64,000 nucleotides of DNA from Methanofollis liminatans DSM 4140 (GTDB lineage: Archaea > Halobacteriota > Methanomicrobia > Methanomicrobiales > Methanofollaceae): contig NZ_CM001555.1 of assembly GCF_000275865.1 (NCBI RefSeq), forward strand, positions 1,199,706 to 1,263,705. The letters run 5' to 3'. The translations under genes and the position numbers were made by a program. The notes under the pieces are model-generated. The model was not told the origin of the DNA and did no database searches. It worked only from the letters and a program-made list of their open reading frames with translations. This document shows positions 27,301 through 36,656 of this stretch, piece after piece. Positions within the stretch are counted from its first letter, which is position 1, and every line of letters begins with the position of its first letter.

Positions 27301-29172
27301 CATCCAGGTCTCGTTGTCCATGGCGAGCAGGGCCGCTGCGTTGACGATATAGCCGTAGGTGTAGTGGTGATCGTTCAACCTGGTTACGGTGCCGTAGCCG
27401 TCGTATGGTTTATCGGTGGTATCCGACGGGAAGTACGTCTTTACCGGACTTGCAGGGTAGAGCAGGACGGTGCCGATCGACGCATTGTACAGGGCATAGT
27501 ACGGGGCCACGCCGGTGCTCGTATTAACTTGAGTATTTGTCGGATTCTCCCTGAAGAAGAGTTCTATCCCGCCGGATTTCGTGGTGGATGCGACGGCGGC
27601 GGCCAGCGTGGTGTTCCCTACACTTTCGGCAGCAAGCGCGAACCTCGCATTTCGCCCGAGTGTCTTTACTCCGGTATAGGTGTCGGTACCCTTGCCGTCG
27701 TTGAAGGCTGTATACGCGGGGTCCTGGGGTCCGTTCTGCATCTCGAAGACGTCGAGCCACCGGGTCAGGTTGTCGATCCCTTCCGTATCATGGGTGTCCA
27801 GCGACGGCATGGAGGGGAGGATACCCGGGTAATGATAGGTGCAGGAATACGAGGACTGGCGGAGGTATTTCATCGTCCCCTTGATGGTCTCGAAGGCCAT
27901 ATCGGTGCCCGTGCTGTTCTGGACCCACACCGGCGTACCCCCGAGCACCGATCCCAGGTCGAAGAAGTCGCCATAGTGGATGGGCAGGAGCCCCTGTACC
28001 GGTCGAGGGTCGCCGAGGCCGAGCACGTCTGCGGATGTCATCGAATAGGTGGCGGTGACGGACGAGGTGGAGGCGCCATAGGTATAGGAGACGGTGGTCT
28101 CCGTGGGGTAGCAGAATGCCGCTTCGGCAAGGACGGCGAGCGTCGCTTCGTCCGTGAACGAGGCATCGGGAACGGTGGCAAGCACGAAATAGTTCTCCTG
28201 AACCGGTGCGACGAAGGTCAGTTCGATCTCCGTACGAGTCTCAGTGCCGTTCTCTGCCTGGTGGTACGCCGACTGCCCTTCAGGGAAGAAGAGAATGTAT
28301 GTCTGGTTTGTGCTCGTCACGTCGGACTTTCCAAGCGGCGGGGTGATGGGCATCGCCCCGGTGAAGATCTCGTAACTGACGTTCTGTCCTTTCACCTGGA
28401 GCACGCCGGCGGTATGGTTCAGCTCCGACGCGCTCCAGATGGTGAAGTTTGTCTGCGGTATCCCGGACGCGGCGAAGTGAATGAACAGGGAGCCCCGGAC
28501 GGTAACGATCCGCAGGGAGGCGTTCGCCGGAATTGCGGCCGGGCAAGCGGCGTCGTCCGATGCCAGAAGGAGGAGTTCCGCGTCGTAGTCTCCCATCCTG
28601 TTCACCCGGATGTGCGATGCATTGAATCCCGGGTCGACTTTTATCCCCTCTTTTGAGTGGATGCAGTCAAGGGCGGACATGAAGAGGGTGCTGGTGTCGG
28701 GCTTTCCGTCCGGGCTGTAGAGCCGTGCGTCCTGGTGAACCGTGATTGCTGCCTGCCTGACAAAAAAGCCGGTCGTGCCGGTGGGCGTGGAGAGCGGGGC
28801 ATCGATGTTATCCCAGTTCGTATAGGGGTCCAGGTTATACCAGAGGCTCCAGGGGAGCGGGTAGACCGGCCGCTGGTAGACGATCGAAGGGGTGCCGGTG
28901 TCAAGGCCGCCTCCCAGATAGATCCTGGCCTGGTTGTCAGCCCAGAGGATCGGGGAGAGCCATGAGTTGCTCTTATACGGCGCCTCAAGGGTGGATGTCG
29001 CAGTCGCACTGAGCGCTCCTGAGCCTGCGGGCTCGGGGCTTGAGCCGGGCAGGGTCGTGTTGGTGTAGACCGGATGTTCCTGAATTGTTGCTGCTGCTGC
29101 TGCCTGTGTGAGTATGAGCAGCACAAGCACTATCAGTAAAGCGGTATTTGTACGGGATATCGTATAAATCAC
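24322..29172 (-). CDS. Giant secreted GH81 endo-1,3-beta-glucanase-like protein with PKD, propeller and PGF-pre-PGF domains
   Basis: 1616 residues. A signal peptide (residues about 8-32) precedes a region matching glycoside hydrolase family 81 (to about 950), with the catalytic-area segments RYWDAYDGHCAAGG near 660 and NNDESISEEINFW near 680. Then come a PKD domain (about 967-1045), about seven repeats of the kind HISYYD...LKYA forming a propeller (1050-1390), and a PGF-pre-PGF domain (about 1424-1545). A Pro/Thr linker and a C-terminal transmembrane helix followed by RRRGKDE complete it. GTG at 29172 is preferred: GGGGAG lies 8 bases upstream. Predicted role: cell-surface hydrolysis of beta-1,3-glucan. 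That activity is not usual for a methanogen. Confidence 0.8.
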   Translation of the reverse strand: MIYTISRTNTALLIVLVLLILTQAAAAATIQEHPVYTNTTLPGSSPEPAGSGALSATATSTLEAPYKSNSWLSPILWADNQARIYLGGGLDTGTPSIVYQRPVYPLPWSLWYNLDPYTNWDNIDAPLSTPTGTTGFFVRQAAITVHQDARLYSPDGKPDTSTLFMSALDCIHSKEGIKVDPGFNASHIRVNRMGDYDAELLLLASDDAACPAAIPANASLRIVTVRGSLFIHFAASGIPQTNFTIWSASELNHTAGVLQVKGQNVSYEIFTGAMPITPPLGKSDVTSTNQTYILFFPEGQSAYHQAENGTETRTEIELTFVAPVQENYFVLATVPDASFTDEATLAVLAEAAFCYPTETTVSYTYGASTSSVTATYSMTSADVLGLGDPRPVQGLLPIHYGDFFDLGSVLGGTPVWVQNSTGTDMAFETIKGTMKYLRQSSYSCTYHYPGILPSMPSLDTHDTEGIDNLTRWLDVFEMQNGPQDPAYTAFNDGKGTDTYTGVKTLGRNARFALAAESVGNTTLAAAVASTTKSGGIELFFRENPTNTQVNTSTGVAPYYALYNASIGTVLLYPASPVKTYFPSDTTDKPYDGYGTVTRLNDHHYTYGYIVNAAALLAMDNETWMNEYKDVINQIVFDVAYSKEIPSDNAFPEMRYWDAYDGHCAAGGLTSPDFLTGNNDESISEEINFWAGVILWGTASDQPKMTQIGIERYSIAVYANWAYWRDYFGTYQRLFDAVEGPGFDPRWVSMQYTAQVYDAQIKQSTFFGPHPTDISYITVAPVTPASFYHAMDKQSIVTYLQDYEEYLKKYDLDPLNPEGTKRFGDGTTENQWYGRLAYYSELACWYAMANPDAALTTYFDVTPEWKENEYHIIPCIKLTHGGNSGATTYQFIRYLQVHGTPDPLEVYATNTPYFMTFEKGDERTYVAYNPTDAPLDIAFNDGTVLEDVPSHSMRTCPTGMPGPLAAHFRANVTMGNAPLAVGFTDTSGGALTGWAWSIDGAAPFSTDQNAHYTFATPGIYNVTLTVENKSGASSSFSASIYIKQQGTLTANFTVSTADQATGVGTYSSLALDSNCSAHISYYDRTNETVKYAWNDGAWHNESVYGSNGWFSLALDGNNTPHIAYGNAAGTSLNYATKQGDGWSDMVITPVASAYPSLAISENHGPCVAYQSVPLKIPRFSWYPPGQSGADWPTVQPEDINAKIGGDYVSLAINPEQQVHIAYYHHNTTTLRHAEMPGWGAPEKWATEEVTSATVGWTSIAFDAGGHAAIAFYDADNKRLMYAVNDSSWTTEVVDAAGDVGEYCSLAFNTMVGSDHAPGISYYDATNRSLKYAWKDGDTWYSVTVDTGNVGEYSSLAIDTDGYAHISYYDAGNETLKYAVQKPADDDEAILTRPSPGSDSGSDGSGSVSSAGSASSLKAGQSAVIPIRGGSINSLTVTVGSDVQNLQVIVTPSGSLPSSIPLPGSVVYEFQEVTPYGVNDSNIEKVTYTFKVSKIWLEEHGYDTGDVVLWRYNGTAWEQLPTTYVAEDGDYYIFTAESPGFSWYAIGIEKEATPETPVPTTAPEAASAAVQPSPVQTTPSVLPAEPASEFPMVAAGVAILVLAALACVLIYRRRGKDE

Positions 29173-29641
29173 CTGAAAAACTCCCCTTCCATGTAACGGA
29201 GAGATAACAAGAAAGGATACTATGAAATCATTAATCCATATAATTAATTTTTCTGTGTTATACTTGCAATTTTTTTTATTTATGTGGATATTTGCCGACG
29301 AAAATCGGATTTTCTGCCATAGAGTCAATATGGTCCCGATGCTGCCCCGGAGAGTATGCGCGGGGATATCGGGCGATGCCGTTGACGTGGGAAAGTGGCG
29401 TTACGGACGTACCTTAGCGGGGAGAAAATCGTGTACCCGGCCCGTCCGGATACTCTCTTCATCTTCCCCGTGGACGATTGCCCGGAAGAGCACACGATCA
29501 TCAGGGATGCAGGGTGTTGTGATCAGGGCGTGCATCGTATCGGCGGCGAACCGGGGCGGGCGGCATAGGTTCTCCGGAACCGCCATGAGCACCATAACGA
29601 CGATGGCATAGGTTTATCACGCCGCCCCCTCATTATTCCTT
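29173..29641 (+). other. Intergenic region with promoter-like A+T-rich block
   Basis: 29221-29290 is strongly A+T-rich and contains TATA-like elements for the minus-strand glucanase gene (for example AATTATATGG near 29236-29245). The remainder holds no gene I can support. A 64-codon frame on the minus strand (29401-29595) is possible but has no homology I recognise and no clear ribosome-binding site. Confidence 0.5.
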
Positions 29642-30178
29642 ATGGGGATCATTGCGCCTCTCTCGACACTCCTCTTCCCATTTTCTGCATTAATTATCGC
29701 TTTTATCCATATTCACTGGAAGAAGATCGCCGGCTGGCAGGCTATCGGCGCGGTGCTGATGTGGCAACTGGCCGTCGGGCTGGGACTGGCCTTCATATGG
29801 GGAGGGATCGGTCATCTCCTGATGCCGGATCTGGTTGCGGCGTCGATCGGCTGGGCGGCAGGAAGCCCGTTCCAGCGGGAGGTCGGGATGTGGGACCTCG
29901 CTCTCGGCATCGTCGGCGTTCTCTGCCTGAAGTTCAGGGACGAAGGCTTTTTTGCTGCAACCATCATTGGAACCGGGCTGTTTTCCGTCGGTGCCGGCAT
30001 CGGCCATCTCTACGAACTCGTCGTCAACGGGAATACGGCGGTCAATAACGCCGGAATCGTGATGTACGTTGATCTCTTCTACCCGCTCTTCCTTGCAGCC
30101 CTGCTCGTCGTGTACCATGTCAGGAAGAAGGAGGCAGGGGCGGCGGACACTGTTGTTCTGTCGAACGCCCTCGACTGA
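29642..30178 (+). CDS. Polytopic membrane protein (DUF6790-like), unknown function
   Basis: 178 residues with about five hydrophobic helices (near 5-24, 33-53, 80-95, 98-120 and 137-158) and a short polar tail. The glycine-rich helices and the segment HLYELVVNGNTAVNNAG between the last two suggest a compact membrane bundle. It resembles the uncharacterised DUF6790 group, though I hold that loosely. It stands alone: the preceding gene is divergent and the following chemoreceptor is on the other strand, ending 100 bases away. Confidence 0.75.
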   Translation: MGIIAPLSTLLFPFSALIIAFIHIHWKKIAGWQAIGAVLMWQLAVGLGLAFIWGGIGHLLMPDLVAASIGWAAGSPFQREVGMWDLALGIVGVLCLKFRDEGFFAATIIGTGLFSVGAGIGHLYELVVNGNTAVNNAGIVMYVDLFYPLFLAALLVVYHVRKKEAGAADTVVLSNALD

Positions 30179-30277
30179 ACGTGCGGGCATCGTTCCAGGG
30201 GCGTATCTTCACATTCGACGGTGAGGGTCCATGGTGCATACGCCTGGACCTCTTCTTTCCCCGAAACGGTCCCTCTC

Positions 30278-32977
30278 TCAGGCGACGGTGAATCTGCTCA
30301 TTTTCTCGCGGAGTGCTCCCGTGAGTGCGGCCATCTCCTGGGCGCCTGCCGCGACGGCCCCTGCGGCGCTGCTCACGTCTCTGACGAGCTCGGCGTTCTG
30401 GCGGACATGCTCCTGTGTCCTCCTGGTCATGGCGGTTGCCGTGTCCATGGACCGGGCGACGCGGTCCGTGATCCCGGCCTGATCGTCCGTCTCCCGTGCA
30501 ATGGTGGCGACGCCGTGGGCGGTTTCCCCGGCCCGCTCGACGATGGTCCCGAGGAGTTCGATGATCTCCTGGACGCGCTCGATCCCGTCGTGCACCTTGG
30601 AATGGGCGGCCTGCAGATTCTCCGCCGTCTTCTGGCTGTTGGATTGGATCCGCTCGATCACCTCGTCGATCCTGGTCGTCGCCGACCTGGCCTGTTCGGC
30701 GAGGCTCTTGACCTCGGCGGCAACGACGGCGAAGCCGCGGCCGTGCTCCCCTGCCCGTGCCGCCTCAATGGCGGCGTTTAAGGCGAGGAGTTTTGTCTGG
30801 GCGGCGATGTCGTTGATGAGGCGGGTGATCGCCCCGATATCTCTCATCTCCTCGTTCAGCCGGTTGAAGTCCTCCATGTTCTGCTTTGACCCGAGTTCGA
30901 CCGCCTTCATCTGGGCGGTCGTCTGGTTGCCGAGGGAGGCGGCCCGGTCTCCAAGCCGCGTTGTTTCCTCTGCGATCTCCCTGACATTCTGGGTGGTGGC
31001 GGCGATCTGCTCGATCGACGAGAGCATCGTCGAGATTTCCCGGTGGACCTCCTCGATCGTCTGCATCTGGCTGGCCGCCGCTTCCGCCGAACTGCCGCTG
31101 TTCTCCGCCACCGTCGAGAGGGCGGCGCTTACCTCCTGGATGTTCCCGGCCGATGCCGATACGTGCTCGTCCAGGTCGGCGATCGCCTTCTCTGCATCCC
31201 TGATCACGGTCCTGATGGCGTCCACGGAGAAGTTGTAGTCCTCTTTCACCCGGAGCAGCGGATCGTTCTCCCCGATTGCGGCGTGGTTCGTGAGATCGCC
31301 CGCGGCAAGACGCCTGATCGAGGTGCCCAGGTCCCCGGTGCTGATATTGAGGGCGCGCGCTGTTTTCTCCGCCTCGGCCATCATCTTCCGAATTTCCTGC
31401 TCCTGCCGGCGCTGTTCAGTGATGTCGCGGTAGACGACGAGGACGCTCGTGAGGGATCCCTCGTCGCCGTACAGCGGGATGCAGAAATACTCCAGGTCTT
31501 TTGTTCCGGCCGGGAACTCCAGGGCGATCTCGCCCGAAACCCTCCGGAGTTCTGTAACGGCCGTCCTGATCGACTCGCCGTCCTTTTTGAGCATCTTGAA
31601 ACTTCTGAAACTGAGGCCGTCGAGGTCGCCTGCCCGGTAGCCGGAGAGGTCGATGAAGGCGTTGTTCCAGTCGGCGATCTGCAGGGACGGGGAGAGCAGG
31701 ATCATCGGGATCGGGTGCTCCTTCAGGATCGTCTCGGTCGTCTTCTGGAGGCGCTCGATCTCGGCGATCTTCCTCCGGTTTTCGGTGACGTCCCTGAAGA
31801 CGTAGAGGGCGATCTCCAGGCCCCCTTTCTGGTCGAGGATCGGGATAGCGTCGAGGATCACAATCTTCTTCTCGCCGTTTTTGAAGCGAACGAGGTATTC
31901 GCCTTTCGATTTCTCGCCGGTGCGCAGGACCCTGCTGAGGTCGTTGCCGTCACGGTGTTCGAGGGGCATATCCGCGATGGAGGATGAGACGATGGTGTCC
32001 TCCGATTGGGGGAAGAGGCGTTCGAAGGCGGGATTGGTTTCAATGATCGTGCCGGACGGGTCGAGCACCGCCATCGCAAGGGGATTTTCCCGCATGAAGG
32101 TTGTGTTCAGGAGTTCGGCCTTTTTCTGGAGGGCAGCGATGCTCCGCATCTTTTCTTCGCGCTCCATGACGTCGGCGGTCATATCCCGGTTGCTCGAACG
32201 GTAACCGAGAAACGTCCCGTCAGGGAGATGTGCCCCAAAGCTGATGTGCCCGATCCACCGGACCGCCCCGTCCCTGGTGCGGACCCGAAACTCGATCGTG
32301 TCTGCGCACTTCGAGGTGTCGCGATTTTCCCTGACGTTCCTGAAATATGCCTGCACGTGGGGGAGGTCTTCGGGCTCGACGATCCGCTCCAGGAGACCGG
32401 GATCGGCGATGAACTCGTCCGGGCGGTAGCCGGTGATCCGCTCGCAGGAAGGGGATACGTAGATGAACCCCTCGTCCTCCCCCTGCAGGTACTCCCAGTC
32501 GTAGGTGAGGTCGATGATCGTGTGGAAGAGGCGTTCGCGGTCGAGGTTATGCTCCCGCTCCCTGACGTCCTCGGTGATGTCCCGGTTGCTGCTCCGGTAC
32601 GCCGTCCCGATCCCCTCGATATGGGCCGTCCTGGTGAGGTGACCGATCCACCGGATCGCTCCGTCTTTTCTCCGTATCCGGAGTTCGACGGTTGAAATGT
32701 CGTCCCCCTTCCTGATCGCCGTCTCGTAGTCCAGAAAGGCGGCACGGTCCTCCGGCTCGATGATCCGCTCCAGGAGTCCGGGATCGGCGACGAACTCGTC
32801 GGGCCGGTACCCGGTGATACGCTCGCAGGAGGGGGAGACATAGGCGAACGTCCCGTCCTCCCCCTGCAGGTACTCCCAGTCGTAGGTGAGGTCGATGAGG
32901 TGGTGGAAGATCGTGTCGCTGCCGTTTTCCGGCAGGGTGCTATTATCTATGGGGGTGGAATTTCCGGACAGATGCAT
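30278..32977 (-). CDS. Cytoplasmic methyl-accepting chemoreceptor with four PAS domains
   Basis: 899 residues, no transmembrane segment. PAS1 (about 22-135) and PAS2 (about 148-275) are near-copies sharing [13 protein letters not shown] and [20 protein letters not shown]3 (about 285-405) and PAS4 (about 410-525) differ. A HAMP-like segment ([16 protein letters not shown]) and the signalling coiled coil follow, with the tip around [38 protein letters not shown]. The repeated WxY-type PAS composition is like sensors of redox or small aromatic ligands, but the ligand is unknown. ATG at 32977 is used because GGTGA lies 5 bases upstream; a GTG at 32986 is possible. Confidence 0.92.
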   Translation of the reverse strand: MHLSGNSTPIDNSTLPENGSDTIFHHLIDLTYDWEYLQGEDGTFAYVSPSCERITGYRPDEFVADPGLLERIIEPEDRAAFLDYETAIRKGDDISTVELRIRRKDGAIRWIGHLTRTAHIEGIGTAYRSSNRDITEDVREREHNLDRERLFHTIIDLTYDWEYLQGEDEGFIYVSPSCERITGYRPDEFIADPGLLERIVEPEDLPHVQAYFRNVRENRDTSKCADTIEFRVRTRDGAVRWIGHISFGAHLPDGTFLGYRSSNRDMTADVMEREEKMRSIAALQKKAELLNTTFMRENPLAMAVLDPSGTIIETNPAFERLFPQSEDTIVSSSIADMPLEHRDGNDLSRVLRTGEKSKGEYLVRFKNGEKKIVILDAIPILDQKGGLEIALYVFRDVTENRRKIAEIERLQKTTETILKEHPIPMILLSPSLQIADWNNAFIDLSGYRAGDLDGLSFRSFKMLKKDGESIRTAVTELRRVSGEIALEFPAGTKDLEYFCIPLYGDEGSLTSVLVVYRDITEQRRQEQEIRKMMAEAEKTARALNISTGDLGTSIRRLAAGDLTNHAAIGENDPLLRVKEDYNFSVDAIRTVIRDAEKAIADLDEHVSASAGNIQEVSAALSTVAENSGSSAEAAASQMQTIEEVHREISTMLSSIEQIAATTQNVREIAEETTRLGDRAASLGNQTTAQMKAVELGSKQNMEDFNRLNEEMRDIGAITRLINDIAAQTKLLALNAAIEAARAGEHGRGFAVVAAEVKSLAEQARSATTRIDEVIERIQSNSQKTAENLQAAHSKVHDGIERVQEIIELLGTIVERAGETAHGVATIARETDDQAGITDRVARSMDTATAMTRRTQEHVRQNAELVRDVSSAAGAVAAGAQEMAALTGALREKMSRFTVA

Positions 32978-33366
32978 GATGTTCACCGGGCCTGAATCGG
33001 CCGTTCTGGCGGGGGCATTCGGTGGCCCCCGTATAGTGATGGAATATAGTTTCCTTCCATCATAATTTATATGTTTCTTTTTTTATCGATCTATTTTTCT
33101 CTGGAAACAGGGCATTTCGTCGAGAATTTATCTCGGGCTGGTGACTCTGGCCGGGGATCAGCCTTTTACCGGGCGTCTCCATGATCGCATCCGCTCATCA
33201 CAAGCAGATCGGCGGCACCGTGATCCTGCTGGGGTTCAGGGCGAAACGCTCCTTATCCCCGCTGGCGCATCAAGACGATCAAATGCACGCAGTCCTGATG
33301 ATCTGCAAAAGAACGGCAACCAGATGAACAAAAGTGAAAGGGAACAGAATCATTCCCTCGTAATTA
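32978..33366 (+). other. Intergenic region, no gene seen
   Basis: AATTTATATG at 33064-33073, read on the minus strand as CATATAAATT, is a plausible TATA box for the chemoreceptor. The rest to the tRNA has no open frame with coding character; the frame 33141-33503 runs antisense through the tRNA and is rejected. Confidence 0.5.
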
Positions 33367-33438
33367 CGCCCCGGCCGGGATTCGAACCCGGGTCGAAAGC
33401 TCCGGAGGCTTTCAGGATATCCACTACCCTACCGGGAC
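33367..33438 (-). tRNA. tRNA-Arg (anticodon CCG)
   Basis: Read on the minus strand, the acceptor strands GTCCCGG and CCGGGGC pair over seven positions with discriminator G. The anticodon stem AAAGC/GCTTT closes the loop CTCCGGA, anticodon CCG. The T arm CCCGGGTTCGAATCCCGG is standard. No intron and no encoded CCA. A TATA-like CCTTTTTAACC on the minus strand (33461-33473) lies about 26 bases upstream of the 5' end. Confidence 0.93.
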
Positions 33439-33460
33439 CTGCCTATATCCATTATCCTGA

Positions 33461-33473
33461 GAGGTTAAAAAGG
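33461..33473 (-). promoter_or_regulatory. TATA-like element for tRNA-Arg
   Basis: Minus-strand CCTTTTTAACCTC centred about 26-29 bases upstream of the tRNA 5' end, the normal archaeal spacing. It lies between hypD and the tRNA, so the tRNA need not depend on hypD transcription. Confidence 0.55.
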
Positions 33474-33484
33474 ATTGTGCCGCT

Positions 33485-34513
33485 TCAGGGGCGGCGGAGG
33501 TGATAGAGGTTCCAGATCTTGCATGCCCCCTCGTGGCTGACCATGCACGGGCCGACCGGCGTCCTGGGCGTGCATATCTTCCCGAAAAGGCGGCAATCGG
33601 TCGGCTGCGCGATCCCCCGCAGCACCCGGTCGCAGATGCACCCGGTCGTCTTCTCCACGTGTTTGATCTCGATCCCGAACTTCTCCTTCGCATCATAGCG
33701 CGCGAACTCCGGCTTCAGCCGCAGCCCCGACGCCGGGATCACCGGAAAGCCGCGCCACTCCACATCGGCCGGTTCGAAGACCTCGTACATCAGTTTCTTC
33801 GCTTTCTGGTTTCCCGTTCTGTTCACGGCGCGCGGGTAGGCGTTCTCCACCTCGTGGCGCCCCTCGTTCACCTGCCGCACCAGCATCAGCAGGCCGAGCA
33901 GGATATCCTCGGCTTCAAATCCGGCGACCACCTGCGGGACCGGGAACTGCTCGTAGTCCTCATACCCGGCGACCACGCAGACGTGCCCCGGCAGCATGAA
34001 GCCGTCGAGCGAGGCCTCGCCCTGCTCCAGCAGCCATTTCATCGCCGGCGGGACCAGGCGGTGGCAGGAAAGGATGGAAAAGTTCTCAGGCGGTTCGGTC
34101 AGCAGGGTGGCGGCCACCGTCGGCACCGTCGTCTCGAAGCCGACCGAGATGAATACCACCTCTTTGTCGGTCTTCTCCGCGATCTCCACCGCCTTGTGGA
34201 CCCCCTGCACCACGCGCACATCGCCGCCGCTCGACTCGAGCGAGCCCTTCGTGCCAGGCACCCTGAGCAGGTCGCCGTAGGTGGCGACGATGCAGCCTTT
34301 ATCCACGAACTCGATCGCCGCGTCGATCTCGCCCTGCGGGGTGATGCAGACCGGACACCCCGGCCCCATCACGATCTTCAGCCCTTCGGGCAGCACGCTC
34401 CTCAGGCCGGTCCGCGCAATCGCCGCCTCGTGCGTCCCGCAGATATGCATGAAAGTGTAATCGCGGTCCACAGAGTCGCGGAGCGCCTCCTTCAGTTCGT
34501 CTCCTGTCGCCAT
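33485..34513 (-). CDS. hypD: Hydrogenase maturation protein HypD
   Basis: 342 residues of HypD, the iron-sulfur protein that, with HypC, holds the Fe(CN)2CO group during assembly of the NiFe-hydrogenase active site. Conserved motifs are present: FMHICGTHE near residue 20, MGPGCPVCITP near 50, and the C-terminal cysteines in TTGCICDRVLRG, DCRLFGKICTP and GPCMVSHEGAC. It stands alone rather than in a hyp operon. A TATA-like ACTTATATTAAC on the minus strand just upstream indicates its own promoter. Confidence 0.95.
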   Translation of the reverse strand: MATGDELKEALRDSVDRDYTFMHICGTHEAAIARTGLRSVLPEGLKIVMGPGCPVCITPQGEIDAAIEFVDKGCIVATYGDLLRVPGTKGSLESSGGDVRVVQGVHKAVEIAEKTDKEVVFISVGFETTVPTVAATLLTEPPENFSILSCHRLVPPAMKWLLEQGEASLDGFMLPGHVCVVAGYEDYEQFPVPQVVAGFEAEDILLGLLMLVRQVNEGRHEVENAYPRAVNRTGNQKAKKLMYEVFEPADVEWRGFPVIPASGLRLKPEFARYDAKEKFGIEIKHVEKTTGCICDRVLRGIAQPTDCRLFGKICTPRTPVGPCMVSHEGACKIWNLYHLRRP

Positions 34514-34558
34514 GCAATCCTTATAGTTAATATAAGTTCCATGGCATAAGTATACCCT

Positions 34559-35592
34559 ATGGGAAACGTCCCCTACTCCCTTCTCCTCCTGTTTGCCGGA
34601 GTTTTCGGATCAGTCGCTCTCTACTGGCTCTATCACTGGCTGCTGAAGCGGGCGGCATCTACCGAATCGAAGATCGACGACATCCTCATCGCGGCGACCG
34701 GAAAGCCCCTCATCATCGCCGTGCTCGTTGTGACGGTCTATTTCTCCATCGTCTATTCCGGGCTCATCCCTGACCGTTATGCATACGTTCTCGATTCAAA
34801 ATACCTCACGGCGTTCTACATCCTCCTCGGCACATGGATCGTATCGAGCTTCACGTACAATTTCATCCATCTCTACGGCCGCTGGATGGCGGCGCGGACC
34901 GAGAGCGAGGTGGACGACCGGATCATCGACGTCCTCGAGATCGCCGTGAAATACGTCGTCTGGTTTGTCGCCTTCCTCCTCATCCTCAGCACCCTTGAGA
35001 TCGACATCACGCCGCTCCTTGCCGGGGCCGGGATCGCCGGCGTCGCCGCGTCGCCCTCGCCGCCCAGGACCTCCTCTCCAATTTCTTCGGCGGGGCGCTC
35101 ATCGTGATGGACAAACCCTTCAAGGTGAACGACCGGATCAAAATCGACGACTATCTCGGGGACGTTGTCAGCGTGGGGCCGAGATCCACCCGGCTCCAGA
35201 CCCTCGACTACCAGCTCGTGACCATCCCGAACTCCAAGATCGCAAGCTCGGTGATCATCAACTACGCCCTCCCTGAGGTGCGCCTGAAGATCAAGATCCC
35301 GGTCTCGGTCGCCTATGGCTCAGACGTGAAACGGGTCAAGGAGATCCTCCTCGAAATTGCCCGTGAGGCGGTGGACCGGTCGGTCTATGTGCTCAACGAC
35401 CCGGCCCCGAGTGTCTACTTCCTCGAATTTGCCGATTCGAGCCTGAACTTCACCCTCGTGGTATGGGCCAGGGCGTTCAATATGGCCTGGGAGGTTCAGG
35501 ATTTCATCAATACCCGGATAGACGAGCGTTTCAAGGAAGAGGGGATCGAGATCCCGTTCAACCAGATGGACGTCCACATCAGAAAAGATTAG
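34559..35592 (+). pseudogene. MscS-type mechanosensitive channel, frameshifted
   Basis: The first frame (34559 to about 35050) gives four hydrophobic helices ending in the pore-lining helix AGAGIAGVAA, then turns to nonsense. From about 35047 the +2 frame continues with the expected VALAAQDLLSNFFGGALIVMDKPFKVNDRI and the MscS beta domain to 35592. Restoring the frame needs either loss of two bases or gain of one in the CG-rich run around 35043-35052. Joined, the protein would have about 343 residues, a normal MscS length. The break may be a true inactivation or a sequencing error. The 3' end overlaps the convergent radical SAM gene by 4 bases. Confidence 0.85.
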
Positions 35593-36530
35593 TCATTTTT
35601 CGGGAGGAAAAATACCCCCCGTTCCCCGGTTTTCCTGGTGATCTCTCCCGACTCCAGCAGAAACTGGATGTACTTGTTCACCTCGTTTTTGTGCAGCCCG
35701 GTAGAGCGGGAGATATCGTCCGCCGTGGCCGGCCGGCGCCTGACCATCGTCATGATAAAATCGGCGACCTCCTCGTGGAAACTTGCCACCGTGTCGCGGG
35801 ACGGGAGCGCCGCCACGATCTCCACCGGGGCGCCGGTGATCAGGGCGGCGATCCGTTTGAGGGTGGCCTCGTCGGCCGGTTCCACCCACGCAACCGCACC
35901 CGGGCGGTCGAGGGTGTTCAACTGGACCTTGTCCGGCCGGATCGCTGTGATCGCCGCATCGATCAGCCTTACCTCCTCGTCGCTGTCATTGATGCCGGGC
36001 ACGATGAAGACCTCCAGCCATATGGCGCCCTGGAACTCTCTGGCAAATGCCGTGATCCCCTCGATGACCGCCTTCTGGGTGATCTCCCGGTGAGGCCGGT
36101 TGATCTTCCTGAACGCAGGTTCTGAAACGGCGTTCAGGGTCGGGATCACAAGATCGGCCTCCATCAGGTCTGCTCTTACCTCTGGATCCGGGAGAAGGCT
36201 CCCGTTGGTGAGCACGGCAATCCGGTATGCCGGAAACTCTGCCTTGAGAAACCTGATGATCTCCCCCATCCCGGAGTGGAGGGTCGGCTCCCCCGAACCG
36301 GCCAGGGTGATGTAGTCGAGTTCGGGCGAGGTGCCGAGGTACTCCCGCAACTCTTCGATGACCTCGGCCGTCTTCACGTATTCCCGCCTTTCGGTGGTGA
36401 GGTCAGTCGTCTTTCCACACTCGCAATAGATGCAGTTATACGAGCAGGTCTTGTGGGGCACCAGGTCGATGCCGAGCGAGATGCCGAGCCTGCGCGAGGG
36501 AACCGGTCCGAAGAGATGATGGTATGCCAT
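35589..36530 (-). CDS. Radical SAM protein with C-terminal winged helix
   Basis: 313 residues. The iron-sulfur motif is CSYNCIYC near residues 29-36 (CX3CX2C), followed by AGSGEPTLHSG and LTNGSLL, typical of the small radical SAM family with a PSRRLGxSLGIDL N-terminus. The last 75 residues form a winged-helix domain (DDISRSTGLHKNEVNKYIQFLLESG). Members of this group are annotated only generally, and the substrate is unknown. The open frame extends upstream, but ATG at 36530 gives the conserved start MAYHHLFGPVPSRRLG. Confidence 0.85.
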   Translation of the reverse strand: MAYHHLFGPVPSRRLGISLGIDLVPHKTCSYNCIYCECGKTTDLTTERREYVKTAEVIEELREYLGTSPELDYITLAGSGEPTLHSGMGEIIRFLKAEFPAYRIAVLTNGSLLPDPEVRADLMEADLVIPTLNAVSEPAFRKINRPHREITQKAVIEGITAFAREFQGAIWLEVFIVPGINDSDEEVRLIDAAITAIRPDKVQLNTLDRPGAVAWVEPADEATLKRIAALITGAPVEIVAALPSRDTVASFHEEVADFIMTMVRRRPATADDISRSTGLHKNEVNKYIQFLLESGEITRKTGERGVFFLPKND

Positions 36531-36656
36531 AGATCCTATCCTGCATATTTTTTTATTTCCGGTGGTTCGCCGTGGCGAACCAGCAGCCGTGATCAATCTT
36601 ATCTGTCACGGCCAAAAGAATAATCTGCGCATATGAGTAATAACCCTGTGGATATC

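Noticed and set aside
26143-28656. Long plus-strand open frames across the glucanase-like gene
   Set aside because: Shadow frames of the secreted protein; no ribosome-binding site or family match.
29401-29595. Possible 64-residue minus-strand gene
   Set aside because: No recognisable family and no clear start signal; kept only as a note in the intergenic entry.
33141-33503. Possible 120-residue gene
   Set aside because: Runs antisense through tRNA-Arg and into hypD.
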